NCBI RefSeq assembly: GCF_003953935.1
Contig: NZ_RXLQ01000003.1
Coordinates: 483,202-547,201 of the forward strand
Direction of reading: 5' to 3'
Length of the DNA: 64,000 nt
Origin: Massilia atriviolacea
GTDB lineage: Bacteria; Pseudomonadota; Gammaproteobacteria; Burkholderiales; Burkholderiaceae_D
Below the pieces are notes generated by a model. The model worked only from the letters and a program-made list of their open reading frames with translations. It did not search any database and was not told the DNA's origin. A program made the translations under genes and the position numbers. Shown here piece after piece: positions 14,286-22,046 of the stretch (positions within the stretch are counted from its first letter, which is position 1; every line of letters starts with the position of its first letter).

Positions 14286-15094
14286 CCACGCACATCGTTT
14301 GCTATTCCGGCGGGCACAGCTCGGCCCTGGTCGCGATTGAAACTACCCGCAAGCATGGACGCGACAACGTCATGCTCGTGAACCACGATATGCACGTGAC
14401 CGTTGAGGACGCTGACGTGAAGCGCTTCAAGCGCCAGGTTGCCGAGTATCTGGGTCTGCCGATCACCTTTGTCAATTACAAGGGCGCAAGCCTGGATCAA
14501 TTCGACGTGTCGGTCGAGTCCCAGGCGTTTAAGGTGGGGTCCGGGTCCGAGTTGTGCACTGCGCGGCTCAAGACCGAACCGTTCATGTCGTGGCTCAGCA
14601 AATCATTCCCGGGCAAGGACGTGGTGATTTACTACGGTTTCGACGCGAACGAGCGCGACCGTATCCAGCGCCGCACTGGCATCCTGGGCGCCCAGGGTTA
14701 CGCCACAGCCTATCCGCTGGCGTTCGGTGATCGAACAATCCTCTCGACCAAGGAAATCGACATCGAGCCGCCGCTCGGGTACTCGCAATTCAAGCACGCC
14801 AACTGTATCGGGTGCCTCAAGGCCGGATGGCAGCACTGGTACATCGTGTATTGCACGCGCCCAGATATCTGGCTCAAGGCTAAGTGGGCCGAGGAGGAGA
14901 TTGGCTACGCGATTCACCATGACGACAGCGGGCCGGTCTACCTGGAGGACATGGAGGCGAAGTTCGCGATTATGAAATGCGCTGGCGTGCCGCAGACCGA
15001 GCATATCTCGCACCAGAAGTTTTGGGCCGATGCGCGCAAGTTCATCAAAATCGCCTCGACGCCCGATCTGCTGCCATGCGAGTGCACCGTATGA
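14282..15094 (+). CDS. PP-loop ATPase, PAPS-reductase / sulfurtransferase-like
   Basis: A 270-residue N-type ATP pyrophosphatase. The nucleotide loop YSGGHSSALVAIE is at residues 8-20, with His in the place usually held by Asp/Lys (SGGxDS). Downstream are conserved-looking CTARLKTEPF, YYGFDANERDRIQRR and a C-x-x-C (CIGCLKAGW) near residue 176. Relatives adenylate a substrate for sulfur transfer (PAPS reductase, DndC, tRNA thiolation enzymes). The phage substrate is unknown; nucleic-acid or metabolite modification is inference. GTG start, coupled to genes on both sides. Confidence 0.8.
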   Translation: MTTHIVCYSGGHSSALVAIETTRKHGRDNVMLVNHDMHVTVEDADVKRFKRQVAEYLGLPITFVNYKGASLDQFDVSVESQAFKVGSGSELCTARLKTEPFMSWLSKSFPGKDVVIYYGFDANERDRIQRRTGILGAQGYATAYPLAFGDRTILSTKEIDIEPPLGYSQFKHANCIGCLKAGWQHWYIVYCTRPDIWLKAKWAEEEIGYAIHHDDSGPVYLEDMEAKFAIMKCAGVPQTEHISHQKFWADARKFIKIASTPDLLPCECTV

Positions 15095-15687
15095 CCGCCA
15101 CCTTCACCCCGCACCCGAAGCCAGTCAGGGAGCCCAAGCCGGCGAAGGGGCCGAGGCAGCGCAAGTGCGCCGTCAGCGCCTGCCGCGCCCTGTTTCCGCC
15201 CCGGTCGATGACGCACAAGGCTTGCTCGCCGGAATGTGCGGCCGCGCTGGCAGTGACCGCCCGCCAGGTAGCCGAGCGCAAGTCCGACCGCGCGCGCAAG
15301 CAGGCGCTTAAGTCGCGGCAAGACCACCTCAAGGATGCGCAGGCCGCGTTCAACGCCTTCATCCGCGAGCGGGACCGGGACGAGCCGTGCATCTCGTGCG
15401 GCCGGCACCACGACGGCCAATGGCATGCAGGTCACTTCCGCTCCGTGGGCGCGCAGCCGGCGCTGCGGTTTGACGAAACCAACGTGCACAAGCAGTGCGC
15501 ACCCTGCAATAACCACCTCGCCGGGAACATCGTCGAATACCGCATCCGGCTCATCCAGAAGATCGGGGCGCTGCGCGTCGAGCTGCTGGAAACCGAGCAC
15601 GCGCCAGCGCGCTACACCATCGAAGACGCCACGCGGATCAAGTTGATTTACCGAGGCAAGCTCAAGCAGTTGCAGCAAGCGAAGTAA
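15091..15687 (+). CDS. ninG: NinG / Rap recombination nuclease
   Basis: A 198-residue member of the lambda NinG family, which resolves recombination intermediates. Visible features are an N-terminal Cys cluster (CAVSACRALF, CSPECAAAL), a basic coiled segment, and the HNH-like core CISCGRHHDGQWHAGHF with NVHKQCAPCNNHLAGN. The ATG at 15091 forms an ATGA overlap with the PP-loop gene. Together with the exonuclease/Bet pair the phage has a full recombination set. Confidence 0.92.
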   Translation: MTATFTPHPKPVREPKPAKGPRQRKCAVSACRALFPPRSMTHKACSPECAAALAVTARQVAERKSDRARKQALKSRQDHLKDAQAAFNAFIRERDRDEPCISCGRHHDGQWHAGHFRSVGAQPALRFDETNVHKQCAPCNNHLAGNIVEYRIRLIQKIGALRVELLETEHAPARYTIEDATRIKLIYRGKLKQLQQAK

Positions 15688-15730
15688 CGCGCAGCCGCCC
15701 CGCGATCCGGGCGGCACAACGAAAGCACAT

Positions 15731-16150
15731 ATGACCGACCACGCAATCGAGCAGGAAATCCAAGCCAAGGGCAAGACCGCACCGCGCATCACGCCGGCGA
15801 ACATTCAAGCGGCAATCGCGCAGGTGCACTACTTCACTGCGGCCGAGGGCTTCATTGGCGCAGTCGCGCAAAAGATCGACGCCGGCGGAGCCCTGCCGAC
15901 AAAGAGCGTAGCAGTTGAGTGCATCGAAGGCCCGCTGTCACTGCTGACCTTCTGCGTGCTCGTTCTGCAAAACGGATTTACGGTGACCGGCGAAAGCGCG
16001 TGCGCCAGCCCGGAGAACTTCGACGCGGAAATCGGCCGCAAGATCGCGCGCCAGAACGCCGAGCAAAAAATCTGGCTGCTGGAAGGCTACTTGCTCAAGC
16101 AGCGCCTGAGCATCGCCGACAAATTTGACGCCAACTTCAGGCAGCAGTAA
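15731..16150 (+). CDS. Gp49-family phage protein
   Basis: The 139-residue protein follows the Gp49 (phage gp49/gp66) family: an N-terminal TPANIQAAIAQVHYFTA, the middle GPLSLLTFCVLVLQNGFTVTGES, written in two parts (GPLSLLTFCVLVLQNG; FTVTGESACAS), and the C-terminal NFDAEIGRKIARQNA. The function is not known. GAAAGCACAT precedes the ATG. Confidence 0.8.
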   Translation: MTDHAIEQEIQAKGKTAPRITPANIQAAIAQVHYFTAAEGFIGAVAQKIDAGGALPTKSVAVECIEGPLSLLTFCVLVLQNGFTVTGESACASPENFDAEIGRKIARQNAEQKIWLLEGYLLKQRLSIADKFDANFRQQ

Positions 16151-16210
16151 CAGCCGTGTAACCGGCCGGCCGCGCACCGGATATGCGCGGCACCTCAAGG
16201 AGACCGCATC

Positions 16211-16345
16211 ATGCTGACCATCATCGCCATTTTCCTCGTCATCGGCCTCGGCATCGCCGCTGGCGTCATCGTCACGCTGGCCTGCATGGCAAGCGGCTTC
16301 ATTGAGCAGCTCATGGACCGCGAGTTCGACGAGGAGCGCCTGTGA
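16211..16345 (+). CDS. 44-aa single-span membrane protein
   Basis: AAGGAGACCGCATC gives a strong ribosome binding site. The peptide is almost entirely one transmembrane helix (IIAIFLVIGLGIAAGVIVTL, residues 4-23) with an acidic C-terminus (MDREFDEERL). It ends in a GTGA overlap with the Q-like gene. It is too far from the lysis genes to be assumed a holin; superinfection exclusion or regulation are possible. Confidence 0.65.
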   Translation: MLTIIAIFLVIGLGIAAGVIVTLACMASGFIEQLMDREFDEERL

Positions 16346-16848
16346 GCGCCAGGCCGAAGATCACGCTCGCATGGCGCGGCAAGGCCGACCCGGTGCCGGA
16401 TGCCGGGTATGTGCTGGCCGATGATTTCGTCCTGTGCCAAACGCAGGACGAGCCCGCGCCCGAGTACGCCGCCCGCGAAATCGGCTTGCGTCTTGAGAAC
16501 TGGTCGCGCTGGTGCACAGGCGGCCGGGGCGCACGCGGGGAGTCCTCGATCACCGGCATCATCTGCGACGCCATGCGCGAGCACGATCCGGCGACCATCG
16601 GTGAAGCGCGCCCAGCATCGCGCCACCCCATCGACGACAACGACGCCCTGCGCATCGCCCGCGCCATGATCCATCTCGACAAGGCCAGCCGCGACCTGTT
16701 GCGTTACTGCTACATCGAGCAATGGCGCCCCGAGATGATCTGCAAGGTGATCGGCATATCCATTCGACCGCCCACGGAGTTTGTGGCGCGCGTCTTCGCT
16801 GCGAAAGCGGCTATCGAAGTATTGGCAAATAACCAAGGAGTGAAATAA
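16342..16848 (+). CDS. Q-like late antiterminator
   Basis: A 168-residue basic protein. The early RLENWSRWCTGGRGARGESS and the later helix-turn-helix-like DLLRYCYIEQWRPEMICKVI with IGISIRPPTEFV match the architecture of Q-type antitermination proteins. Q loads on RNA polymerase paused near pR' and lets it pass the next terminator. Such a promoter-terminator pair is present at 17621-17758. The GTG start is coupled to the membrane peptide gene. Family identity is by pattern and place. Confidence 0.7.
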   Translation: MSARPKITLAWRGKADPVPDAGYVLADDFVLCQTQDEPAPEYAAREIGLRLENWSRWCTGGRGARGESSITGIICDAMREHDPATIGEARPASRHPIDDNDALRIARAMIHLDKASRDLLRYCYIEQWRPEMICKVIGISIRPPTEFVARVFAAKAAIEVLANNQGVK

Positions 16849-16849
16849 C

Positions 16850-17371
16850 ATGGCAGCACGCAAACACGCAGAAATTATCAAAGCATGGGCTGATGGAGTC
16901 GAGATTGAATGTCGTCAACGTCTCGGGCCTGGAGGCTGGACGGATTGGTGTGTACCTGCCGACGGTTCCGTCCCTGCTTGGGACGCCACCGAATACCGCA
17001 TCAAGCCCATCGCGCCGGAGGTGGAATACCCGGTGACGCGGATGAGCGACAATGAAATTTACGATGAAATAGCCGGGGCAGACCCCATGATGGCTTTCCA
17101 GCTCAAGCCAAATATGTTGCACACTCATCGGGCCATCGCCAATGCCGCGCTGCGCCACGCCATCGACGCCCAGCAGGTCGTTCGCATGGCCGAGGTGCAG
17201 GAAATCGCCAGTCAGCTCGGCAAGGAAAAGCGGGCGGCGCGGGATATGGCTGTGGCCGAACAAGTGCGCACAGCATGCATATCCGCAGCTATTGATGGGC
17301 CTTCCGCCCTTGATCTGGCCTCTGTTATCCGGCGATCTGGTCTTGATAATTGCTGGCTTGACGTAAAATAA
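16850..17371 (+). CDS. Phage hypothetical protein, 173 aa
   Basis: The N-terminal 60 residues (HAEIIKAWADGVEIECRQR ... W..WCVPADG ... EYRIKP) form a small domain common to many phage early proteins. It is followed by a helical region (AIANAALRHAIDAQQVVRMA). CAAGGAGTGAAATAAC precedes the ATG. The function is unknown. Confidence 0.7.
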   Translation: MAARKHAEIIKAWADGVEIECRQRLGPGGWTDWCVPADGSVPAWDATEYRIKPIAPEVEYPVTRMSDNEIYDEIAGADPMMAFQLKPNMLHTHRAIANAALRHAIDAQQVVRMAEVQEIASQLGKEKRAARDMAVAEQVRTACISAAIDGPSALDLASVIRRSGLDNCWLDVK

Positions 17372-17390
17372 CCGCAAACAGGGGGCGGAT

Positions 17391-17600
17391 ATGAGGCAAA
17401 TCAGCACATCAGAAAAGTATGGAGCTGTCTACGATAGCCCAGGCGGAACCGGAAACGGGTACATGCTTTACATAGAGTGGCTGGGGTGGGTCAAAAACCC
17501 GAATTATGGCATCGAGCCAGCGAAAAGAGTGCCCCTAACATTCAACGAGAAGGCAGCAGCGGCATTGTGCGGAGGCTGGAAAGTTAATGCGCCAGCATAA
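17391..17600 (+). CDS. Small phage protein, 69 aa
   Basis: CAGGGGGCGGAT precedes the ATG. The product (MRQISTSEKYGAVYDSPGGT ...) is rich in aromatic and Gly residues and probably beta-rich. It is the last gene before the late promoter. No family is recognised. Confidence 0.6.
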   Translation: MRQISTSEKYGAVYDSPGGTGNGYMLYIEWLGWVKNPNYGIEPAKRVPLTFNEKAAAALCGGWKVNAPA

Positions 17601-17620
17601 AATAAATTTCCAAATGTCAT

Positions 17621-17648
17621 TGACATCGCGCAAGAAAAGCATACAATT
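17621..17648 (+). promoter_or_regulatory. Late promoter (pR'-like)
   Basis: A perfect -35 TTGACA (17621-17626) and TACAAT (17643-17648) with a 16-base spacer are followed by non-coding DNA and then a strong terminator about 80 bases downstream. It lies after the Q-like gene and before the late genes, as pR' does in lambda. Confidence 0.8.
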
Positions 17649-17725
17649 CCACCACGCAACTGATTCAGTTCGACAAGATTAAACGCAGTGGGTTCCCTGG
17701 TGGGAGCCCTCCGCACATCCAGACG

Positions 17726-17758
17726 AAAGCCCGCCCCTGCAAAGGTCGCGGGCTTTTT
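17726..17758 (+). terminator. tR'-like terminator downstream of the late promoter
   Basis: A 9-bp stem AAAGCCCGC/GCGGGCTTT with a 13-base loop runs into five T residues. Without antitermination it would stop the pR' transcript after roughly 100 nt, leaving a short leader RNA. Confidence 0.88.
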
Positions 17759-17788
17759 GCATTGCCCATCCGCATCGTGAGGCACGCC

Positions 17789-17917
17789 ATGATCTTTCTC
17801 AGCCACAACTCGTTTCTGGCTCGACTGGAGCGCAGCTATGCCGCATGGCGCCGCATCTACCCTCCGCGCGCAGCCTTCCGCGCTGCATGGGCGCTCACCG
17901 ACTGGCGGCTGCCATGA
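17789..17917 (+). CDS. 42-aa basic protein at the start of the late region
   Basis: The frame starts after GTGAGGCACGCC and ends in an ATGA overlap with the next gene. The peptide is aromatic and Arg-rich (LERSYAAWRRIYPPRAAFRA). No family is recognised. The overlap and GC-biased third positions support coding. Confidence 0.5.
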   Translation: MIFLSHNSFLARLERSYAAWRRIYPPRAAFRAAWALTDWRLP

Positions 17918-18072
17918 CGCAGACCACGAAGCCAGACAAGCGCCTCACGCGCGAGTATCTCGAACAACGCACGCACGCAGAAAGCCCGCCGCCCGACCTT
18001 GAGGAAATCAAGCGTCAGCTTGGCTGGTGGCTCCTGCCCAATAACGGGCCGGTGCCGGAGGTGCCCGAATAG
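17914..18072 (+). CDS. 52-aa late-region protein, unknown
   Basis: It starts in ATGA with the previous gene. The product MTQTTKPDKRLTREYLEQRT... is charged and helical, ending in LGWWLLPNNGPVPEVPE. No function is known. Confidence 0.55.
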   Translation: MTQTTKPDKRLTREYLEQRTHAESPPPDLEEIKRQLGWWLLPNNGPVPEVPE

Positions 18073-18086
18073 CCCAAGGAGCCAAT

Positions 18087-18290
18087 ATGAAGATTTACCG
18101 CAAATGTGACGGGAAGCTGCAAGCGTACGAATATTCAGGCCGCAGCATGGCAGATGGGCGCGCAGCAGTTGCGGCAAATACCAAGGGCCGGGGCGCCATC
18201 CTGATCGACGTCAACTCGATCCCGCCGCTCCGCGCCAACCAGTTCGTGCCGACCTTCGGCTCTCACGCAACGCCATCGTTCGTGGGCTAA
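18087..18290 (+). CDS. 67-aa late-region protein, unknown
   Basis: CAAGGAGCCAAT before the ATG is a strong ribosome binding site. The protein (MKIYRKCDGKLQAYEYSGRS ...) looks like a small alpha/beta domain. No family is recognised. Confidence 0.6.
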   Translation: MKIYRKCDGKLQAYEYSGRSMADGRAAVAANTKGRGAILIDVNSIPPLRANQFVPTFGSHATPSFVG

Positions 18291-18328
18291 AGCAGTCTCC
18301 CCTGTCTCGCTACCAAGCGACGACCTTC

Positions 18329-18363
18329 GCCCCGCCAGTGAAAGCTGAGCGGGGCATTTTTTT
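18329..18363 (+). terminator. Terminator before the terminase genes
   Basis: GCCCCGC/GCGGGGC forms a 7-bp GC-rich stem with a 13-base loop, followed by seven T residues. Placed between small late genes and the small terminase gene, it should be read through when the antiterminator is bound; otherwise it is a second barrier against lytic expression in the lysogen. Confidence 0.85.
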
Positions 18364-18365
18364 AT

Positions 18366-18668
18366 GTGAATCGTATGGACAAAGTGCCGAAAAGTGCCGG
18401 AAAGCGCCCGCAGCCCAAGGGCGGTTCGCGCAAAGGCATCCCCAACAAGACCACACAGACCGCCAAGGAGGCAATCGCGCTTGCCGCTGCCCAGCTAGGC
18501 GGCGCAGCACGGCTCGTCGCCTGGGCGCAGGAAGACCCCCTCAACGAGCGCGCGTTCTGGACCACGGTGTACCCGAAGCTTCTGCCGCTACAACTGACCG
18601 GCGCCGGCGAGGATGGCGAGCACCTGGTGCGCAACATCGGTGTGACCTTCATCAAGCCAAATGCATAA
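18366..18668 (+). CDS. Terminase small subunit
   Basis: A 100-residue DNA-recognition subunit of the packaging motor. GGSRKGIPNKTTQTAKEAI is the typical start of this small-terminase type, followed by a helical body that would oligomerise on the packaging site. The start is either GTG 18366 or ATG 18375. It overlaps the large subunit by 8 bases, which supports the assignment. Confidence 0.8.
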   Translation: MNRMDKVPKSAGKRPQPKGGSRKGIPNKTTQTAKEAIALAAAQLGGAARLVAWAQEDPLNERAFWTTVYPKLLPLQLTGAGEDGEHLVRNIGVTFIKPNA

Positions 18669-19908
18669 CATCGAGTTCCCCGAGAAGCTGGAATGCCTGT
18701 TCAAGCCCAGCCGCTACAAGACGCTGTACGGCGGGCGCGGTGGCGCCAAGTCATGGGGCATTGCCCGCGCGCTGCTGATCATCGGCGCATCGAAGCCGCT
18801 CCGGGTGCTGTGCGCACGCGAGTTCCAGAGGTCGATGAGCGATTCGGTGCACAAGCTGCTGGCCGACCAGATCAAGGCGATGGGCCTGCAAGACTTCTAT
18901 CAGGTGCAGGAAGGCATCATCAAGGGCAGCAACGGCACCGAGTTCACCTTCCACGGCCTGCGGCACAACATCGGCAACATCAAATCGATTGAGGGCACGG
19001 ACGTGGCCTGGGTCGAGGAAGCGCAGACGGTCGGTAAGTCATCGTGGGAAACGCTGGTGCCGACGATCCGAAAGCCTGGAAGCGAAATCTGGATCAGCTT
19101 CAACCCCTCGCTTGAGGCGGACGAGACTTACCAGCGCTTCGTGCTCAAGCCTCCGACCGACAGCATCGTGGTCAAGGTGAACTGGTCCGATAACCCATGG
19201 TTCCCCGACGTGCTGCGCCAGGAGAAAGACGACTTGAAAGAGCGAGACGAATCGGCCTACCTGACCGTGTGGGAAGGCCATTGCAAGCAGACCCTAGACG
19301 GCGCGGTGTACGCCAACGAGGTCAAGGCCGCGCTGCTTGGCGACCGCTTCATGCGCGTGCCGTACGACGCCAGCAAGCCCGTGCTGACGTTCTGGGACTT
19401 GGGTCGGGCCGACAAGACGGCCATCTGGTTCGCCCAGCAGGTTGGGTTCGAGTACCGGATGATCGACTACTACGAGAACCAGGGGCACGCGCTCGCGCAC
19501 TACCTCAAGCAGTTGCAGACGAAGCCCTACGTGTACGGCGAGGTCTGGCTGCCACACGACGCCGAGAACGAGCTGCTGGCCAGCGAGCGCACGATTGCGC
19601 AGCAGGTCCGGGCCGCCGGCTACAAGGTGCAGATCACCCCGAAGACCAGCATTGCCGACGGCATCGCCGCAGCGCGCGCGTTCTTCGGCTCGTGCTACTT
19701 CGACGCCGAGGCCTGCGCCGATGGGCTGCAATGCCTGCGCAACTACCGCTACGAGGTCGATCCCGAGACGCAGCAGTACAGCAAGAACCCGCTGCACGAT
19801 TGGGCGTCGCACGGCGCTGACGCATTCCGCTACGCCGCTGTGTCTATGCGCGTGCCGCCACCGAAACGAAAGGCTGTCGCCAACAATGGCGGCGGATGGA
19901 TGGGATAG
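18661..19908 (+). CDS. terL: Terminase large subunit (PBSX/T4-like ATPase-nuclease)
   Basis: The 415-residue packaging motor has Walker A GGRGGAKS at residues 24-31 and Walker B with the catalytic carboxylate TDVAWVEEA at 113-121. The nuclease domain shows FWDLGRADKTA near 243 and a C-terminal HDWASHGADAFRY, which supplies metal-binding Asp residues. It cuts and pumps concatemeric DNA through the portal encoded next. Length and motif order are normal for the family. Confidence 0.95.
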   Translation: MHNIEFPEKLECLFKPSRYKTLYGGRGGAKSWGIARALLIIGASKPLRVLCAREFQRSMSDSVHKLLADQIKAMGLQDFYQVQEGIIKGSNGTEFTFHGLRHNIGNIKSIEGTDVAWVEEAQTVGKSSWETLVPTIRKPGSEIWISFNPSLEADETYQRFVLKPPTDSIVVKVNWSDNPWFPDVLRQEKDDLKERDESAYLTVWEGHCKQTLDGAVYANEVKAALLGDRFMRVPYDASKPVLTFWDLGRADKTAIWFAQQVGFEYRMIDYYENQGHALAHYLKQLQTKPYVYGEVWLPHDAENELLASERTIAQQVRAAGYKVQITPKTSIADGIAAARAFFGSCYFDAEACADGLQCLRNYRYEVDPETQQYSKNPLHDWASHGADAFRYAAVSMRVPPPKRKAVANNGGGWMG

Positions 19909-19916
19909 CCCGACAT

Positions 19917-22046
19917 ATGACCGACAAGACCGAGAAGAAGGATTTGCACGCCGAAGGGCTGGAAATCTACAAAATCGCCGTGGAACGCGAGAGCGAGAAC
20001 CGTCAGACCTACGAGGATGACATCCGCTTTGCCCGCCTGGGCGAGCAGTGGCCCGAAGAGGTGCGCCGGCAGCGCGAGCAGGATGGGCGGCCTTGCCTGA
20101 CCAACAACCGCATGCCGGCCTTCATCCGCCAGGTGACGAACGACGCGCGCCAGAACAAGCCGAGCATCAAGTTTCATGCGGTGGGCGACGGCGCCGACGA
20201 GTGGACCGCCAAGGTGCTCGACGGCTTGACGCGCAACATCGAGTACAGCAGCAACGCCGACGTGGCCTACGACACGGCGATTGACAACGCGGTATCGGGC
20301 GGGTTCGGGTATTTCCGCATCACGACCGAGTACGCCGGCGACGACGTGTTCGACCAGGACATCCGCATCGAGCGCGTGGCAAACAGCCTGTCGATCATCC
20401 CCGATGCCTACTGCATGGACGCCGATTCCGCGAATTGGGACAACGCGTTCGTGGAGGACAGCTACTCGCTGGAGGCGTTCAAGGCGAAGTGGCCCAAGGC
20501 CGAGACTTCCAACTTCGAAGGTGATGGCAAGGACGTCGCGCCGGGCTGGTGGGATGGCAAGGAAGTGCGCGTTGCCGAGTGGTGGACCCGCCGCGAGGTG
20601 CCGGCCACGCTGCTCAAGCTGAGCAATGGCGCCTGCATGCACCAGGACGAGTACGACAAGGCCGTCGAGCTGTTCGAGGTGGCTGGCATCACCGTCGTGG
20701 AGCAGCGCCCAACGAAGACGATGAAGGTCACGCAGCACATCATGAGCGGCGCCGAGATCATCGAGACTAACGAGTGGGCCGGCAAGTACATCCCCATCGT
20801 GCCGGTCTACGGCGACGAGGTGGTCATCAACGGCAAGCGCTACCTGCTGTCGATGATCCACTTCGCCAAGGATGCGCAGCGCATGAACAACTACTGGCGC
20901 ACGATCAGCACTGAGCTGGTGGCCCTGGCGCCGAAAGCGCCGTTCATCGGCCCGGTTGGCAGCTTCAACACGGACCCGAACTGGCAGACGGCGAATACCG
21001 TGTCGCATCCGTACCTGGAATACGACTCTGTTGCCGGCGGCGGTCCACCGCAGCGCCAGTTCTTCGACGGCCCGCCCGCTGGCGCGCTCCAGGAGGCGAT
21101 GAACGCAGGCGAGGACATGAAGGCAATCATGGGCCTGTTCGATGCCTCGCTGGGCGCCAGGTCGAACGAGTCGTCCGGCCGCGCGATCCTGGCCCGGCAG
21201 CGCGAGGGCGACGTCAGCACGTTCAACTTCACGGACAACCTGTCGCGCGCGATTCGCCACGCCGGCCGCATCATCTCGGACCTGATCCCGAAGGTGTACA
21301 GCAGCGCACGCATCATCCGCACCATTCGTGAGGACGGCAGCAACCAGAACGTGGCGGTGAACCAGCCGACCGCGCCGACGCCGGAAGAGCAGAAGGCGCA
21401 GCAAGAGCAGAACGTGGGCATCCAGCGCATCTACGACCTGACCGCCGGCAAGTACGACGTGACGTGCGAGTCCGGGCCGAGCTACACCACGAAGCGCGAG
21501 GAAGCAGCGGCGCAAATGACCGAGTTCATGCGCGCTGTGCCGGCTGCGGGTAGCCTGATCGGCGACCTGCTGGCGAAGAACCTGGATTGGCCGGGCGCGG
21601 ACGAGATTGCCGACCGCCTCAAGCTGATGTTGCCACCGCAAGCCCAAGGGAAGAACCCCGCGCTGGAGCAGGCGCAGCAACAGATGCAGCAGCTCCAGCA
21701 GGTCATGCAGCAGATGCAGCAGCAACTGGCCGACGCCGAGCGCGACAAGCAGATCGAGGCCGACAAGCTCAGGATCGACGCGTTCAACGCCGACACGAAT
21801 CGCCTCAAGGTGGTTGGCACGGCCATGGGGCCTGAGCAAATCCAGGCGCTGGTGATGCAAACGCTGCAGCAGATGCTCGGCTCGCCCGACATCACGCCGA
21901 ACGCCGGCCCGCCGCAGCAAATGCCCATGCAGCAGCCGATGTTGGAGCAGCCGCAGCAACCGCCCCCGCCGCAGGAAATGATGCAGCCCGAACAACCGCA
22001 ACCGCCCGATGGCGGTTTTTTTACACCTGAAGGATTCCAGCAATGA
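19917..22046 (+). CDS. Portal protein (P22 gp1-like)
   Basis: A 709-residue portal that would form the dodecameric DNA entry ring. The first 450 residues follow the P22-type portal (MDADSANWDNAFVEDSYSLE, RYLLSMIHFAKDAQRMNNYW, SGRAILARQREGD). The C-terminal 120 residues are very rich in Gln and Met (AQQQMQQLQQVMQQMQQQ), likely the helical barrel that reaches into the head. ATG 19917 is preferred to an earlier ATG that lies within the terminase end. It overlaps the next gene in ATGA. Confidence 0.92.
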   Translation: MTDKTEKKDLHAEGLEIYKIAVERESENRQTYEDDIRFARLGEQWPEEVRRQREQDGRPCLTNNRMPAFIRQVTNDARQNKPSIKFHAVGDGADEWTAKVLDGLTRNIEYSSNADVAYDTAIDNAVSGGFGYFRITTEYAGDDVFDQDIRIERVANSLSIIPDAYCMDADSANWDNAFVEDSYSLEAFKAKWPKAETSNFEGDGKDVAPGWWDGKEVRVAEWWTRREVPATLLKLSNGACMHQDEYDKAVELFEVAGITVVEQRPTKTMKVTQHIMSGAEIIETNEWAGKYIPIVPVYGDEVVINGKRYLLSMIHFAKDAQRMNNYWRTISTELVALAPKAPFIGPVGSFNTDPNWQTANTVSHPYLEYDSVAGGGPPQRQFFDGPPAGALQEAMNAGEDMKAIMGLFDASLGARSNESSGRAILARQREGDVSTFNFTDNLSRAIRHAGRIISDLIPKVYSSARIIRTIREDGSNQNVAVNQPTAPTPEEQKAQQEQNVGIQRIYDLTAGKYDVTCESGPSYTTKREEAAAQMTEFMRAVPAAGSLIGDLLAKNLDWPGADEIADRLKLMLPPQAQGKNPALEQAQQQMQQLQQVMQQMQQQLADAERDKQIEADKLRIDAFNADTNRLKVVGTAMGPEQIQALVMQTLQQMLGSPDITPNAGPPQQMPMQQPMLEQPQQPPPPQEMMQPEQPQPPDGGFFTPEGFQQ

